Source of the DNA: Glandiceps talaboti
Taxonomy: Eukaryota; Hemichordata; Enteropneusta; Spengelidae
Assembly: GCF_964340395.1 (NCBI RefSeq)
Contig: NC_135562.1
Coordinates: 7,091,634 to 7,135,133 of the forward strand
Length of the DNA stretch: 43,500 nucleotides
Reading direction: 5' to 3'
Position numbers and translations under genes: made by a program
Shown: positions 31,946 to 43,500 of the stretch, piece after piece
Position numbering within the stretch: the stretch's first letter is position 1
Layout: the number at the start of each line of letters is the position of its first letter
Notes under the pieces: generated by a model
Told to the model about the DNA's origin: nothing
Seen by the model: the letters and a program-made list of their open reading frames with translations, nothing else
Database searches by the model: none

Positions 31946-33538
31946 ATTTAACATTATATTTCAATTTCTACCATTCAAAGGATTTCTACTAATTTATTCA
32001 TGTCTACATTGTCGTTTATCCACCAAAAAAGAGTAAAATAATGATAATTTATTCAAATATATTTGTTAATTAATGATGTCTTTTTGGATTACTTGTCACT
32101 CAGTGTAAAACGATTCAATATTATTAGTCACATCATACATTAATCATGATCAGAACCTAGTTATTTCTCTTTGATCAGAGTGTCATTCGATGTAAACTTT
32201 TTCAAAATTGGTTTGCAGCCTGTCGGGACATTCGCGTAATTTAAAATAGTACGAGAGAAGGAAAGAGATTCGTGTTTAGGAGGGAAACTAATAATATGAA
32301 ACCTTTTGTTTGGTGTTGGGCCTACAGCAAAATGTTTCCAAGTTGCTGATAAACACAACGTTTTTATTTTAATGAAAGGAAAAAAAATGATGCTACTCGC
32401 GAGTCGTTGAAATATAAAAGCATAGAGAAAGGGAGATGGGTTCTTTGCGCAAGTACAGCGAAAGTACCAAATTCCTAATACAATATTTGCATTTTACGAT
32501 TGTGTCATTTCAGGGCTTTCACACCGCTGCGCATGACTGTTCTAGAAAGTAAATTCACCCCACGTCCAGCGAATATTACCCTAACATGTACAACTCCTCG
32601 AACGGAAAGTAATGACACACGACAGACACGTTACATTAGTGTCGCTGGCCCCATCTGGTAGCATACCGCAACCCAGAATAATTTGAAACATCGGTTGTCA
32701 GCATAGGCGTGAATGTTATTAAAGTTGTGACCTCTACAGTTACATGTCAGAGCGCATGTCAAGTAACATCGACAAAATCTAACACTAAATTGGAGGTGGC
32801 ACTAAGTTGGCTTACAATGCATTCTAATGGGATTCGAGTTTCTTCTCGCGCCCTGTATATTGAACTCTAAGTCGACTATATCGATATAGATCGGTCCGTA
32901 GTTACTTCTCAAACGCATCGGGTGACAGCGCATAAATGGCATAAATTTTAATTCAACAAACAACTGTACGGCAACCCAAATTCCTCGGAGCGATTCTGTA
33001 AATACGAATTTATTTCCAACATACACAAATAATCAAGCTTTCTTTCAACACGGTATTGCAATTATAACGATAGTTAGGTCCTAATTTCTAATTAATTAAG
33101 AATATCCGGGAAATTCGATTTTTCTTTCTTTCAAAATTCCTTAGTTAAATATTGCATTTTGGCACCAAGGCCTGTGCATGAGTGCGCCATCACACCTTCT
33201 GTATGTGTAATGTTTTTTATTAAATTAACACCTGTACAATCGCTTGCAACGTGACAAGAATACCAAAGTCTAATGTCCACCGTTTAATAGGACGACGTTT
33301 GTTTTATAAAATTTACAACGTTTGGTGAATAAATCATTTTGCGTGGAAGAGGATACAAAAATGTAATTAACCTTTTCTTTATCATAATTACTTTCATCCA
33401 CGAAGTAGGCTAGATAGAGTCTGGTTGCCAGTGATAAGGTGTGATTGTATTACTATGATAATCTTTTGCGCGTATTTTGCTTCGTCCACACTTAACGTGA
33501 AAGACTCAGTCTGAACACTTATATAAAGTGTTTCTCCT
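31946..33538. other. Upstream/intronic sequence, no gene recognised
   Basis: Ordinary AT-rich DNA. Minus-strand frames at 32161-32358 and 32802-33026 lack supporting signals. Confidence 0.5.
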
Positions 33539-33575
33539 ATGGAAGAAAATGATCAAACCGCTGTACAAGATGATG
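33539..33575 (+). CDS. Candidate first exon of a small two-exon gene
   Basis: An ATG at 33539 (G at +4, C at -3) encodes the acidic peptide MEENDQTAVQDD plus one base, and ends at a strong donor (GATGATG|GTAAGA). The phase (1) is exactly that required by the candidate exon at 38911; the joined codon is GGA (Gly). TATATAAAG sits at 33520-33528, just upstream. It is so close to the ATG that either transcription starts nearby or the TATA match is irrelevant. No family recognised; phase matching alone has a one-in-three chance of being accidental. Confidence 0.28.
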
Positions 33576-34332
33576 GTAAGATTGAAGAGGTGATACTAAA
33601 AAAATAAATAACAAAACAGTATTTGAAAAGGACCGTCACAGTAAAATTAGCATTTTAAAACATTTCAATCTAAAAAAATTAAAATAAAACAAAATCACAG
33701 AAGTAACTGTTATAGATGGTAATAGTAATTATTTAGAGGTACGTTCCTCTCTAAATTATTTTATGGCATTTAAGCATTTGAAATCTTCTGGAATAGAATT
33801 TCATAGTCTTGGATCGCAGACGGTAGAAGCCCTATCATTTACCTTAGTAGGTCTTATCATCCCAACCCACCGTCACTTAAACTTGACCTTACACTAACAA
33901 CTTCTCAAGCTTCATTATCGAGAATACTACTGTTACCAAGACGACCGCACACTGTTTCTGAATTGATCGATATTTCAACTCCTTGGAGCAAGCCAATTTC
34001 AATTAAACACAAAATCACGTGATAAATAGGGGTTATTTATGATGTGGCTTAGCAAATGCTGTTTGTATTATTTTTAAATTGTTTCCTTTCTTGGATTTTA
34101 TCAAACTCGGTCCCCACGTCACCCTACCCCACACGCATGCACGTCTATGTATTGGCAACCGACGGAACTGGTATTTAAAATCACGTGACTACATTTACAA
34201 ATTGCCAAGCTCATGATATTGCATATCCTTGAGTATCTTGACTGGAACTCAAGATGATGATTGTACTGAGGACTAATAAAAAATGGTATGGTTCCGATAA
34301 CGCTCAATTTTAGAATAGGTGGGGTAGGTAGA

Positions 34333-34344
34333 TTATATATATAT

Positions 34345-34428
<84 letters not shown>
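34333..34428. repeat. (TA)n microsatellite
   Basis: About 46 TA units with one GA interruption. Confidence 0.98.
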
Positions 34429-34431
<3 letters not shown>

Positions 34432-37400
34432 GTGAGTGTCTAGTTCAGGTAATTATGTTTTCCGTTGTTTTCCATGTGGTCTCTGTGTTATTGGTTTCTT
34501 CCTATCAGATGTACAGCCATTAAGGTTACAGATTGGAAGAACAGTTTTATGTTGTCAATTTCCACATCCACTATTTCTCGCGAGACTTCTCAGTTTTCGC
34601 GATTCTATTATTTTTTTCCCGAATACGTTAAAAAAAGTTTAAGGTCGGCGTGAAAAACTAAGTGGGCTCGGTATCCGGAACCAAACAATTATTTTAGGCC
34701 TAAGTATACACTGACTTTAAAAGTGGGACAAAAAAGGGATCTACACTTCACGCACAATGGTCCGATCCCAAAACAACGCCTCTCCAAAAAATTGATAATT
34801 TCACAGCCAACTACATTGCATAAAGGTATCGTATTCCCTGAAAGTTTGACGTCACTTTCTTACCCACCAACCTGTCTTTTATTTTTAATTAAATGATTCA
34901 TTTTTGGTAAGATCTATAGTCAAATCCAGCGCGGAACACCAGGTTTAATTGGCACATGGAACCTGTTTCTTTTAATATGAAAATGAACTTAACCTGGCAC
35001 ATGCAAATTGACCCATATGTAACCTGTATTCTCAAACACATCTCGCGAAAACCAATGAAGTATGGTAATATGCACATTTTATAGGGGACGAAAATGTCCA
35101 AACTTATACACCGCTGTTGGCGTAAAACAGCTTGCGTATGTTCAAAAAAAAATAAAAGAGTATGTTACGAATTGCAATTCCGTTTTCATGTGTAGATATT
35201 TGTAACTCCGGTAGCTAATCTCTACATCGCGATTCACAGGAAAAAAGGGAAAGCAATCTCGGTTTTGCTGTGGGATCTCATGAAAATTAACTCAAGCATC
35301 GGAAAGGTGCCATAAATTTCCTCCACGGCGCTAGCCTTTTCACAATTGATGGATTTGAACTTTGGTTGGGGGCGTTTTATACCTCTATTAGTATGCATAG
35401 AATAATATGAATCAATCTCTCGGGGGTCTTCTCTCCTGCAAACCGTATTTAGACTCCCAAGAAATGACACGGTGCAATCATGGTAAATCGCAACCCTCGC
35501 GGTGAAAACTTATAATACGGGTCAAACCAATACACTAGGAATATCAGAAAACAGTAATGAAAAATTTCAGGTTATGACCAAACTCGCATTCCATTTATTA
35601 TTCTGTACTCGATCTTGTCACGCGAGTATGGGACCTCAAGCTTCAGACAAAAGTGTACACCCTCAATTCATATAATCCCTGTACGCCGCAAGATACGTGT
35701 AGGTACCCTATACTTTAATTATGTGAAACATTTGTTAATATTATCAATTTGTAATCAAAATTTTGTCATGGATTCTCTGGAAAGCTTGCTTTCAGAAAGT
35801 TCCGTCCAAAATAAATATGGAAAATGAAAGAAAGTTTGAGAATATTTTGAATTATTTTGGGCGGGAAGTGGATAGAGATCGCCCGACAGTGAAATTCGAT
35901 TTGGATCTGATGAAGAAATAAATTAAATCAACGTTCAAAATGAAAATCACTACATACATGATAAACACCTAACACGGATCTGATTAAAATCATTTGTAAA
36001 CGCATTTTCGTATTTATATTATGAAGTAAAATAGCCGAAAGGAATATCGAAGCCTAGTGTGTCTGTTTTACATAAAGTTACACGATTTTGGCACGCCATC
36101 TTGAAATTGACATGCCCGGGGGCAGCTTTGCTTATGTCACGTGATGAAGAGAAAACCAAGCGGAAAATCAATACAAATTACATTAAATTCCGCGTTGGGA
36201 TGAATCTCGTAGCTATGGGCAACTGATAAAGTATATGCTGCATGAATGGTTTGCACGGGACTTCTTAGAATAAGCTTATGCCCATACTCTACGTCAACAT
36301 AGTGACGGTGTCAACCGTGCTCGGGAAAGTTCATGTGGACATTCTCCGTGTAATTTATTTGCTGTGTAATCTTATCCTTATAAAATTGTATAATGCTCTA
36401 TATCCCTGTTCTCACCACTCGAGGTTTTTCACAAAAAAAAATTTCATACTATTAGTATTATGGACAAAAATAGTTTACCCCGGGGAGGTCTCCAACCAGT
36501 AGTATTGACAGTCGCTGTTGGCGAATAATTCGCAGATTTCACTCGTCACGACATCCAGTGGTTATCAAAGCGCATAGCGCCACCAACGACAAAACACCGG
36601 ATATGATTCGCCCGCGAAGACAAGCGTAATATTGAGACACAATTTTCTCTATAAACCAAAGTCCCTATTTAGTTGACATCTACGGTCTTCTCACTTCATC
36701 TACCACTAAGCCGATTACAAGTATAAACCCATAGATTAATTAATTAGCGCTTTACACTGATACAGACTGTGTTAATGAACCCATATTGTGTCAACAACAG
36801 TACTAAATCGTCGCTAATTACTGGACAGTGAACAGGTGGTTGTGCCAAGTGCGCCAATCATGACATCACGGGACAATGAATATATGACTGAAACTGGTAA
36901 ATATAATATAGTGAAGCAACGTTTAACTTTCTGTAAACCACCGTGCGTCATTTCGAGTTCTGTGTAAAGAATGTCCCAAACCTGATCTTTTCTCATTAAC
37001 GCCAGCGAAAGATTTTGACAAATTTAGTATTTCTGAAAACATTCACTATAAGTCACTAAAATTTCTCATGTTGAGTTTAAAATAGAACTTGAAGGTCCTG
37101 TAAGTTCGACGAACGGTTTAATTAAAATAGCAATTTTCGTTTGGTAGAATCGGCCATTTTTCATTGGTAATAAAAATACAGAGAGGATAAAAAGTTCTCG
37201 GTATTATTAGATTAGCGTATGAAATACTGTGCGTCGTTTATCCCGGGATCACGCTCCGTATAGAAGCTGTCTACAAAAGTACCCAGGAGTGTCTTTGACA
37301 ATTATACTCCCCTCCATAATAAACCAATAATGGCTCGTAATGGATAAAATTTGAATATAGATGGCCAACTACCATACGTTCAGCAGAACGTCACGACGCT

Positions 37401-38410
37401 GCCGGGTACCATCACACCTTTCAGTGCAGATGATCAGTTTTCCCGCCAAAATGGGTAATATTTTTTTAGTCTGATCAGTGATTTTTGTTACATTTCAAAT
37501 TTATTTTAGACCAGAACACTAAAAACGACCACTATCTATGGATTCATGTTGAAATTTTGGATGAAAAATGTCAAATCTAGAAGAATTCCCTCAACAACCT
37601 GAGTCACCACAATTTTTCTGCACGTCGTTTACGTCGTGACGGAGTTGAAATTAATTGTAGACCTAACACGCTACCTGCATCGCACTATAACCAGCACCTT
37701 TTACTCCGCCATATCACTCATATCACAGTAAATGCGTTTTTCTTTTTGCCGTCGCCAATTTTGTGACATAAATGGTGCTTACCAGCGACGGGGAGTAATC
37801 ATGGGGAAACATCGCTCCTTCATAATATTTTAAGGTCTAACTGTTCATGATTTAGCTGGGCAATTACTCTGTTTGAACGGCAAAGATCGAATTTCTCCCA
37901 CAGCTTAAAGATTCATCAATTCTCGCCAACAGTGTGATGTAAATATGGTCATGTCAAACACATCATACATGAACAGAACAAGTTGAATAAATATTCCTCA
38001 TACAAAATTTCGCAGTCTGCGATCATTCACACAAAAGTGACAAAGATGCAAACTAAATATTATATTATAATATATCTTAAAAGAAGATAGAAGTTTTCCG
38101 GAAGTTCGGATGAATTGCTTTTAAAAAAGCTAGATTTATGCAAATGAGAAGAATCGAATAATCAAACTAAACTACGATCGGGTTGGTTAATAGTTGCCTC
38201 TCCGCGGCATGCAGCTGTCGTCAGCTCGCCGAACATATTACCTATTTCAGCATGTATAATGAACCACTGCCGGATAGCTCGTTAAGAGGACTGTACTTTT
38301 AAAGCCATACTTTAGCATAGTTTGCAAATTATGTCAGCTGATAGGTGAGAATTTTGCCATTCGACGATAACCATATTGCGCATGTGTAAATAAAGTGGTG
38401 ATGTGAAGTA
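34429..38410. other. Upstream/intronic sequence, no gene recognised
   Basis: Contains GGCGGGAA-type cores near 35860 (plus) and 37440 (minus). If the 33539/38911 pair is real, this is its intron. No other exon-like structure was convincing. Confidence 0.5.
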
Positions 38411-38536
38411 ATGAAACTTATAGTCCTTCTAGCCGTACCTTCTGTCAGTGCGATGACGTCATCCTGTCGTTACATGGCAAAGCTGGTATTACCCCATGAA
38501 AACACCCGGATAAAGCCACAAGTTTGTCAAAGATAG
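38411..38536 (+). CDS. Small ORF with signal-peptide-like N-terminus (41 codons)
   Basis: ATG at 38411 with A at -3. The frame begins MKLIVLLAVPSVSA, a compact signal-peptide-like segment with a plausible A-x-A-like cleavage region, then about 27 hydrophilic residues with two Cys, ending at TAG 38534-38536. The CRE palindrome lies inside it. No homology is recognised, and short hydrophobic starts are common by chance. Confidence 0.15.
   Translation: MKLIVLLAVPSVSAMTSSCRYMAKLVLPHENTRIKPQVCQR
38454..38461. promoter_or_regulatory. Perfect CRE palindrome TGACGTCA
   Basis: The second full CREB/ATF palindrome of the window, inside GATGACGTCATCC. It lies about 450 bases upstream of the candidate plus-strand exon at 38911 and within a short signal-peptide-like ORF (38411-38536). 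Motif match only. Confidence 0.3.
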
Positions 38537-38910
38537 TATTTTGTCGTGAAAAGTGTGTACTCGGAAGTCGAAATTGTCAGTAGCTTGTCGTAAAACTATA
38601 ATCTGGCATCATTCTCTTTCCGCAGCGGTAGAACCGAATATATTTGCATACTATCTGAATAAATTTGCATGTATATATTCAAATTTTCCACTCTTCTTTC
38701 GATACCATTTCATTCATTGTTTACTGACGTGTAACCCAGTATATCGATCAATAACATATTTCCGGCATTTATCCCATTTCTCTATTTTTACCCAACCCTT
38801 TGCTCCAATTCGGCGTAAAGAAAATAATTGATCTTTTCACCAATTGCCTTTCGTTCTTTTAGTTGTTTTTTTTCATTATTACTGAGTTCTACGGCTATTG
38901 TTATTTGCAG

Positions 38911-39008
38911 GACTGGAAGTGACGGGTGTGAAGAAAGTTGTCGTCACGCCAAGTAGAAAATCAACCAGGTGTTCCCCGTCAATATATTCGTCTAAAAAGT
39001 CTACGTGA
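38911..39008 (+). CDS. Candidate second exon with a TP-S/R-K phosphosite-like motif
   Basis: A strong acceptor (long T-rich tract, then TTATTTGCAG|GACTGG) precedes a frame whose first two bases complete a Gly codon with the exon at 33539. It reads LEVTGVKKVVVTPSRKSTR and then CSPSIYSSKKST, with a TGA at 39006. Thr-Pro-Ser-Arg/Lys motifs of this type are common in cell-cycle and chromatin proteins, but no specific family is recognised. A weak donor (ACCAG|GTGTTC) after 38968 is an alternative end. A further possible acceptor (CATTCCAG) at 39109-39116 opens a short frame with another VTPR motif, but I found no donor in a matching phase. Confidence 0.3.
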
Positions 39009-39578
39009 TTTTTGATCGAAAACATGCATTTGAAGAATTTAATTATTTCAAATTGAAGTTTGCCCGTGCAAATGTTGACAATTCTTTTTTAAACGACTAT
39101 TCATATTTCATTCCAGAAAATGCCAACGGAGTTGTTCTCTGACATGTACGTCACCCCGAGGTCACGTGTATAAATAGCACTTTCTAAATATTCATTATTG
39201 TCATAGCAACGTGCACCATATATAGTGGCACAACTCAGGATTCCTATTTGATACGAAAATATTATGAAATAAAACATTGTGATAAATTCCTTAAATGTTA
39301 AATTTTGAATAAAACAGTAATACAGGTGTTTTTTAAGCAACACATAAGGGAAATGGTTTTGCCTGGCAAGACCACAGACAAGGAAAAATCCCCTCATCTG
39401 TGTCGAGACGCAATCCATGTTACCACATGGGTAGAAACTAGACCTATAGCCACATTTTACTTTTATATTTTAGGTCTAGAACGGAAAATTATCACCTCCA
39501 TACACTGTTAGGTGGATGTGATCACTTATTTGCTTTTTAGTGGACATTATTTTAATACACGTAAACTTACACTTCTTG

Positions 39579-39646
39579 CATGCGTGCGTGCGTGCGTGGG
39601 TTGATGCGTGTGTGTGTGTATGTATGTATGTATGTATGTATGTATG

Positions 39647-39677
<31 letters not shown>

Positions 39678-39770
39678 CTATGTATGCATGTATGTATGTG
39701 TTATGTATGTATGTATGTATGTATGTATGTATGTATGTATGTATGTATGTATGTATGTATGTGCTTCGTT
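39579..39770. repeat. (GCGT)n/(TATG)n microsatellite
   Basis: GCGT units to about 39599, TG repeats, then TATG units to about 39762 with an interruption near 39676-39701. Confidence 0.98.
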
Positions 39771-40326
39771 ATACAAAAGACGGCTTCCTTGCAAGTTTCA
39801 CATTGCTAAATGAACAACACAGGTGTAGCGACGTGTAACATGATGGTAGAATCATAAAGAGCATACAGGCGAACATCCCAGAAATTACAATCTGATTGAA
39901 ATGGCCCACATACTGTTAGACGTACTTTACATTCAATATGGCGGTCCTCGTCTCTCTCAGTACTAGATGAATTCTAACTCAGTATAAGTTATATCTCGGT
40001 AAAGTACGCCGAGTGATTACAGTATCGTGTTAGTCACGTCAAATATTCACATAAAACTATCAAAATCTATTAAGAATACTTTGAAATCTGCCAACAAAAT
40101 TATGTTCAACTTATCAAATAGACTTTTTGCATAGCCGTCAATCGGAAGTGACGCTTTCGGTCAACGCAGAATGAAATGGAACCCCAATGACAAAATACGA
40201 CTTTGGAAGAAGACACTGTCTTGGCATGAAGCGTGCATAATAGACTGAACGACTGTAACTTTGATTTTGTCAAACTGTATGAATTTATATTGTGTATTAC
40301 CATTGTCGATGCGGTCCACAAAGACA
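39771..40326. other. Intergenic/intronic, nothing seen
   Basis: No exon, repeat or RNA gene recognised. Confidence 0.5.
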
Positions 40327-40500
40327 ATGATGCTTCTGCTGTTGGTATCATGAGGGTGATGGTGATGGTGATGTTGGTGGTGGTGGTGGTGGTGGTGATG
40401 ATTATGATGATGATGATGATGATGATATCATGATGCTTCTGCTGTTGATATGGTGATGGTGATGGTGGTGGTGATGATGATGATGATGATGATGATGATA
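40327..40500. repeat. (GGT/GAT)n microsatellite with a 103-bp internal duplication
   Basis: ATGATGCTTCTGCTGTTG, or a close variant of it, occurs at 40327 and at about 40430, each followed by GATGGTGATGG and then GGT/GAT repeats. The SSR expanded together with its unique flank. Confidence 0.9.
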
Positions 40501-40582
40501 TAATTTTGTTTTGGTTGCAAAATATACAATCCAGTTGTTTATTAAGAAGTATAAATCAATAAGGAAGGATATTGAAGGTCTT

Positions 40583-40678
40583 TGACGTAGACAAATCAAG
40601 TGAGTGATGTCTAAATATGGGCTAAGTCCGTGACGTAGACAAATCAAGTGAGTGATGTCTAAATATGGGCTAAGTCCG
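40583..40678. repeat. Perfect 48-bp tandem duplication
   Basis: Two copies (40583-40630, 40631-40678) starting TGACGTAGACAAATCAAGTG and ending GCTAAGTCCG appear identical, implying a very recent duplication. Confidence 0.95.
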
Positions 40679-41472
40679 ACTGATACCATCACACTAATTC
40701 ACCACTGCCACCAATAAACTAGAAAGTGTCACTAAAATCTACTAACATTTGTCAAAACTGTTTTGCTTCCATTTCAAAACCATAGCCCTTGATTTGTGAT
40801 CGTAATTAGCAGATAAATTGTACCTTCGCATGTTCCTATGCTTAGATGTTTGACAGACAAATGAACAGGAAGTACACAAACGTCATCAATTCAGGAAGCC
40901 ATATTGAAAAACCGTTGAGATTGGGTGTTCTATTACTTTGCTACTTCTTGTACCATGAAGTGAGTAACCTCCGGCATGCGTTCAATTATAATCAGTCGAC
41001 TCGCCTCCTCACCTTCGTGGGATAGCTCTTGTTGACACTTTTATTCAAATTTAGAAAATTCTGCTAAAGGCCCAATGTCTTCGTTCACTAAGGTTCAGTG
41101 TGCGTGTAACCTAAACCCTCGTTTGCATATACGTTTCGGATTGCCCATGGCGTGATGTGTTTGGCTCGTTCTGGCTGGTGAGAGAGGTGTGCTACTTTGC
41201 ACAATGATGGTTACTTTACTGGGACATGGTCTTTCCGAACAGTAGATTGGGAAAAATCGAATCACCACTTTCCTCTCACAAGCGTAAATATTACGCCAGG
41301 ATTTTGCAGACATTTAATATTGTTACTCAATATACACGTATTTATAGCTCTGGAAATCAGTGATATATTGATCGTTCCATATATAGGTGGGATATTGACC
41401 AGATATTGAGGGTCGATAATTTGCATGTCACACCGGCCTCTCAGCATATACTCTTCACAAAAATAGCCGACT
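40679..41472. other. Intergenic/intronic, nothing seen
   Basis: No supported gene. Short frames only. Confidence 0.5.
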
Positions 41473-41622
41473 ACGTACGTACGTACATACATACATACAG
41501 ACAGACAGACAGACAGACATAGATACATACATACATACATACATACATACATACATACATACATACCTACATACAGACAGACAGACAGACAGACAGAGAC
41601 AGACAGACAGACAGACAGACAT
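41473..41622. repeat. (CATA)n/(CAGA)n microsatellite
   Basis: GTAC start, then alternating CATA and CAGA tetranucleotide blocks. Confidence 0.98.
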
Positions 41623-42278
41623 AGAGGTCATTATCCTCTGCGTCCGGCACTCACACGACTCCTGATTGAGGTGTGATCGGAACAATACATCGTCCACGTG
41701 AAGAGGGGATGTACCTTTACCATCAATGTGTGTCAAGTAGCGTTCGTGTTGAAAAGATTAATACAATGTATCAAGTATGGACTGTAGCGGGAACTTCTTT
41801 CATTTGCAGACTATAAAATGCAAATAACATGTCAATTTTATTGCAATATTTCAGACTTTACACGTCACACACTTCAAACACATCTGGTTTCAAAAACAAA
41901 GGCGTCGTACTTTCTATCCGTTTATTCAAATCAAGGGTGTCACACATTCTTCTTGTATCGCTTTAGAATTTATGAATGACTTTTTTTTTTAAAAAGACAT
42001 CCCTTCATAATATGCCAATCTAATGGCAAAATTTGAGACGATTCTTTTGTCATGTAACATGAACACTTTTTTCCCATTTGTAGCAACAGCTCTTGATTGG
42101 TGGCTTAAAACGAAAAAAAAACAAAAACAAGTTGAAAACCAATATTCCCATGATAGTCAGCGACATTACAAAATGTATGTAAGTATAATTACTAGCATGT
42201 TTGTAGTTGTCAGGGATATTTTTAGAAATTGCATTTTTACACTATTTTCTCTCTATACGCTGTAGATACTAGTACATG
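41623..42278. other. Intergenic/intronic, nothing seen
   Basis: AT-rich DNA, no supported feature. Confidence 0.5.
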
Positions 42279-42490
<212 letters not shown>

Positions 42491-42581
42491 GCATATCAAT
42501 GTATGATGTAGCCACACAAAGTCAAAGTGAAGTATCCAACTTGAAACAATGGGAAACTACGGAGAATGGAACATTTCTATG

Positions 42582-43500
42582 TTATGATAAAAGATGGCTG
42601 TCCTCTCTATATGATAAAAGATAGCTGTCCTCTCTATATGATCAAAGATAGCTGTCCTCTCTATATGATAAAAGATGGCTGTCCTCTCTATATGATAAAA
42701 GATAGCTGTCCTCTCTATATGATCAAAGATGGCTGTCCTCTCTATATGATCAAAGATGGCTGTCCTCTCTATATGATAAAAGATGGCTGTCCTCTCTATA
42801 TGATAAAAGATAGCTGTCCTCTCTATATGATCAAAGATGGCTGTCCTCTCTATATGATCAAAGATGGCTGTCCTCTCTATATGATCAAAGATGGCTGTCT
42901 TCTCTATATGATTAAATCGAGCTGTCCTCTATATGATCAAAGAGAGCTGTCCTCTATATGATCAAAGATGGCTGTCCTCTCTATATGATCAAAGATGGCT
43001 GTCTTCTCTATATGATTAAATCGAGATGTCCTCTATATGATCAAAGATGGCTGTCCTCTCTATATGATCAAAGATGGCTGTCCTCTCTATATGATCAAAG
43101 ATGGCTGTCTTCTCTATATGATCAAAGATGGCTGTCTTCTCTATATGATCAAAGAGAGCCGTCCTCTCTATATGATCAAAGATGGCTGTCCTCTCTATAT
43201 GATCAAAGATGGCTGTCCTCTCTATATGATCAAAGATGGCTGTCCTCTCTATATGATCAAAGATAGCTGTCCTCTCTATATGATCAAAGATGGCTGTCCT
43301 CTCTATATGATCAAAGATGGCTGTCCTCTCTATGATCAAAGATGGCTGTCCTCTCTATATGATCAAAGATAGCTGTCCTCTCTATATGATCAAAGATGGC
43401 TGTCCTCTCTATATGATCAAAGATGGCTGTCCTCTCTATATGATCAAAGATGGCTGTCCTCTCTATATCATCAAATATAGCTGTCCTCTCTATATGATCA
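42582..43500. repeat. 27-bp minisatellite, about 34 units, continuing past the window
   Basis: The unit is GATGGCTGTCCTCTCTATAT plus GATCAAA (27 bp). Variants: GATAAAA instead of GATCAAA in several units at the left end, GATAGCTG or GAGAGCTG, CTTCTC, and units missing two bases (CCTCTATAT) that shift the reading frame. Because 27 is a multiple of three, the array gives repeating nine-residue frames on both strands (plus MIKDGCPLY, minus HIERTAIFD). There is no start context or splice structure to suggest translation. Confidence 0.97.

Noticed and set aside
42566-43372. Nonapeptide-repeat proteins in the 27-bp array
   Set aside because: Open only because the unit lacks stops and is a multiple of three. 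Both strands are open, and frameshifting units are present. No start or splice context.

Overview
This is eukaryotic, almost certainly animal, intron-rich DNA of roughly 36-38% GC (estimated by eye). It is packed with microsatellites, minisatellites and foldback repeats, and has no prokaryotic-style gene organisation. The only gene I can name with confidence is the middle/3' part of a NOL4-family gene (nucleolar protein 4; NOL4/NOL4L) on the minus strand. Four coding exons (7254-7146, 6493-6303, 2852-2682, 2119-1916) have consensus splice sites and join in one frame into 225 codons ending in the hallmark NOL4 block. Neither the usual NOL4 N-terminal exons nor the C-terminal exons are visible, so the gene runs off the left edge and probably starts to the right of the window or at an internal promoter. 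The repeat style, intron sizes and sequence divergence suggest a marine invertebrate (ambulacrarian, lancelet or mollusc are all possible); I cannot fix the species.

Layout. 1-7254: NOL4 exons and their introns, which hold a 34-bp minisatellite, a degenerate 45-55-bp repeat, two foldback elements and several SSRs. 7255-43500: about 36 kb without a recognisable conserved gene, best read as a large 5' intron or upstream flank of NOL4. It contains SSR tracts, poly-C tracts that all lie in the same orientation, an 89-bp CpG-rich tandem duplication, a perfect 37-bp inverted repeat with a diverged relative 16 kb away, degenerate tandem repeats carrying E2F-like TTTGGCGGGAA cores, and a 27-bp minisatellite that fills the last 0.9 kb and continues past the edge.

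Several weak but specific exon-like signals lie in the large interval. One is a 14-codon minus-strand candidate first exon at 15488-15447, whose phase matches the NOL4 exon at 7254. Another is a two-exon plus-strand pair (33539-33575 and 38911-39008) whose phases match and whose peptide looks real. A third is a TATA-preceded plus-strand exon at 25689-25853 encoding a signal-peptide-like N-terminus. These are inferences that need transcript data; none is a named gene.
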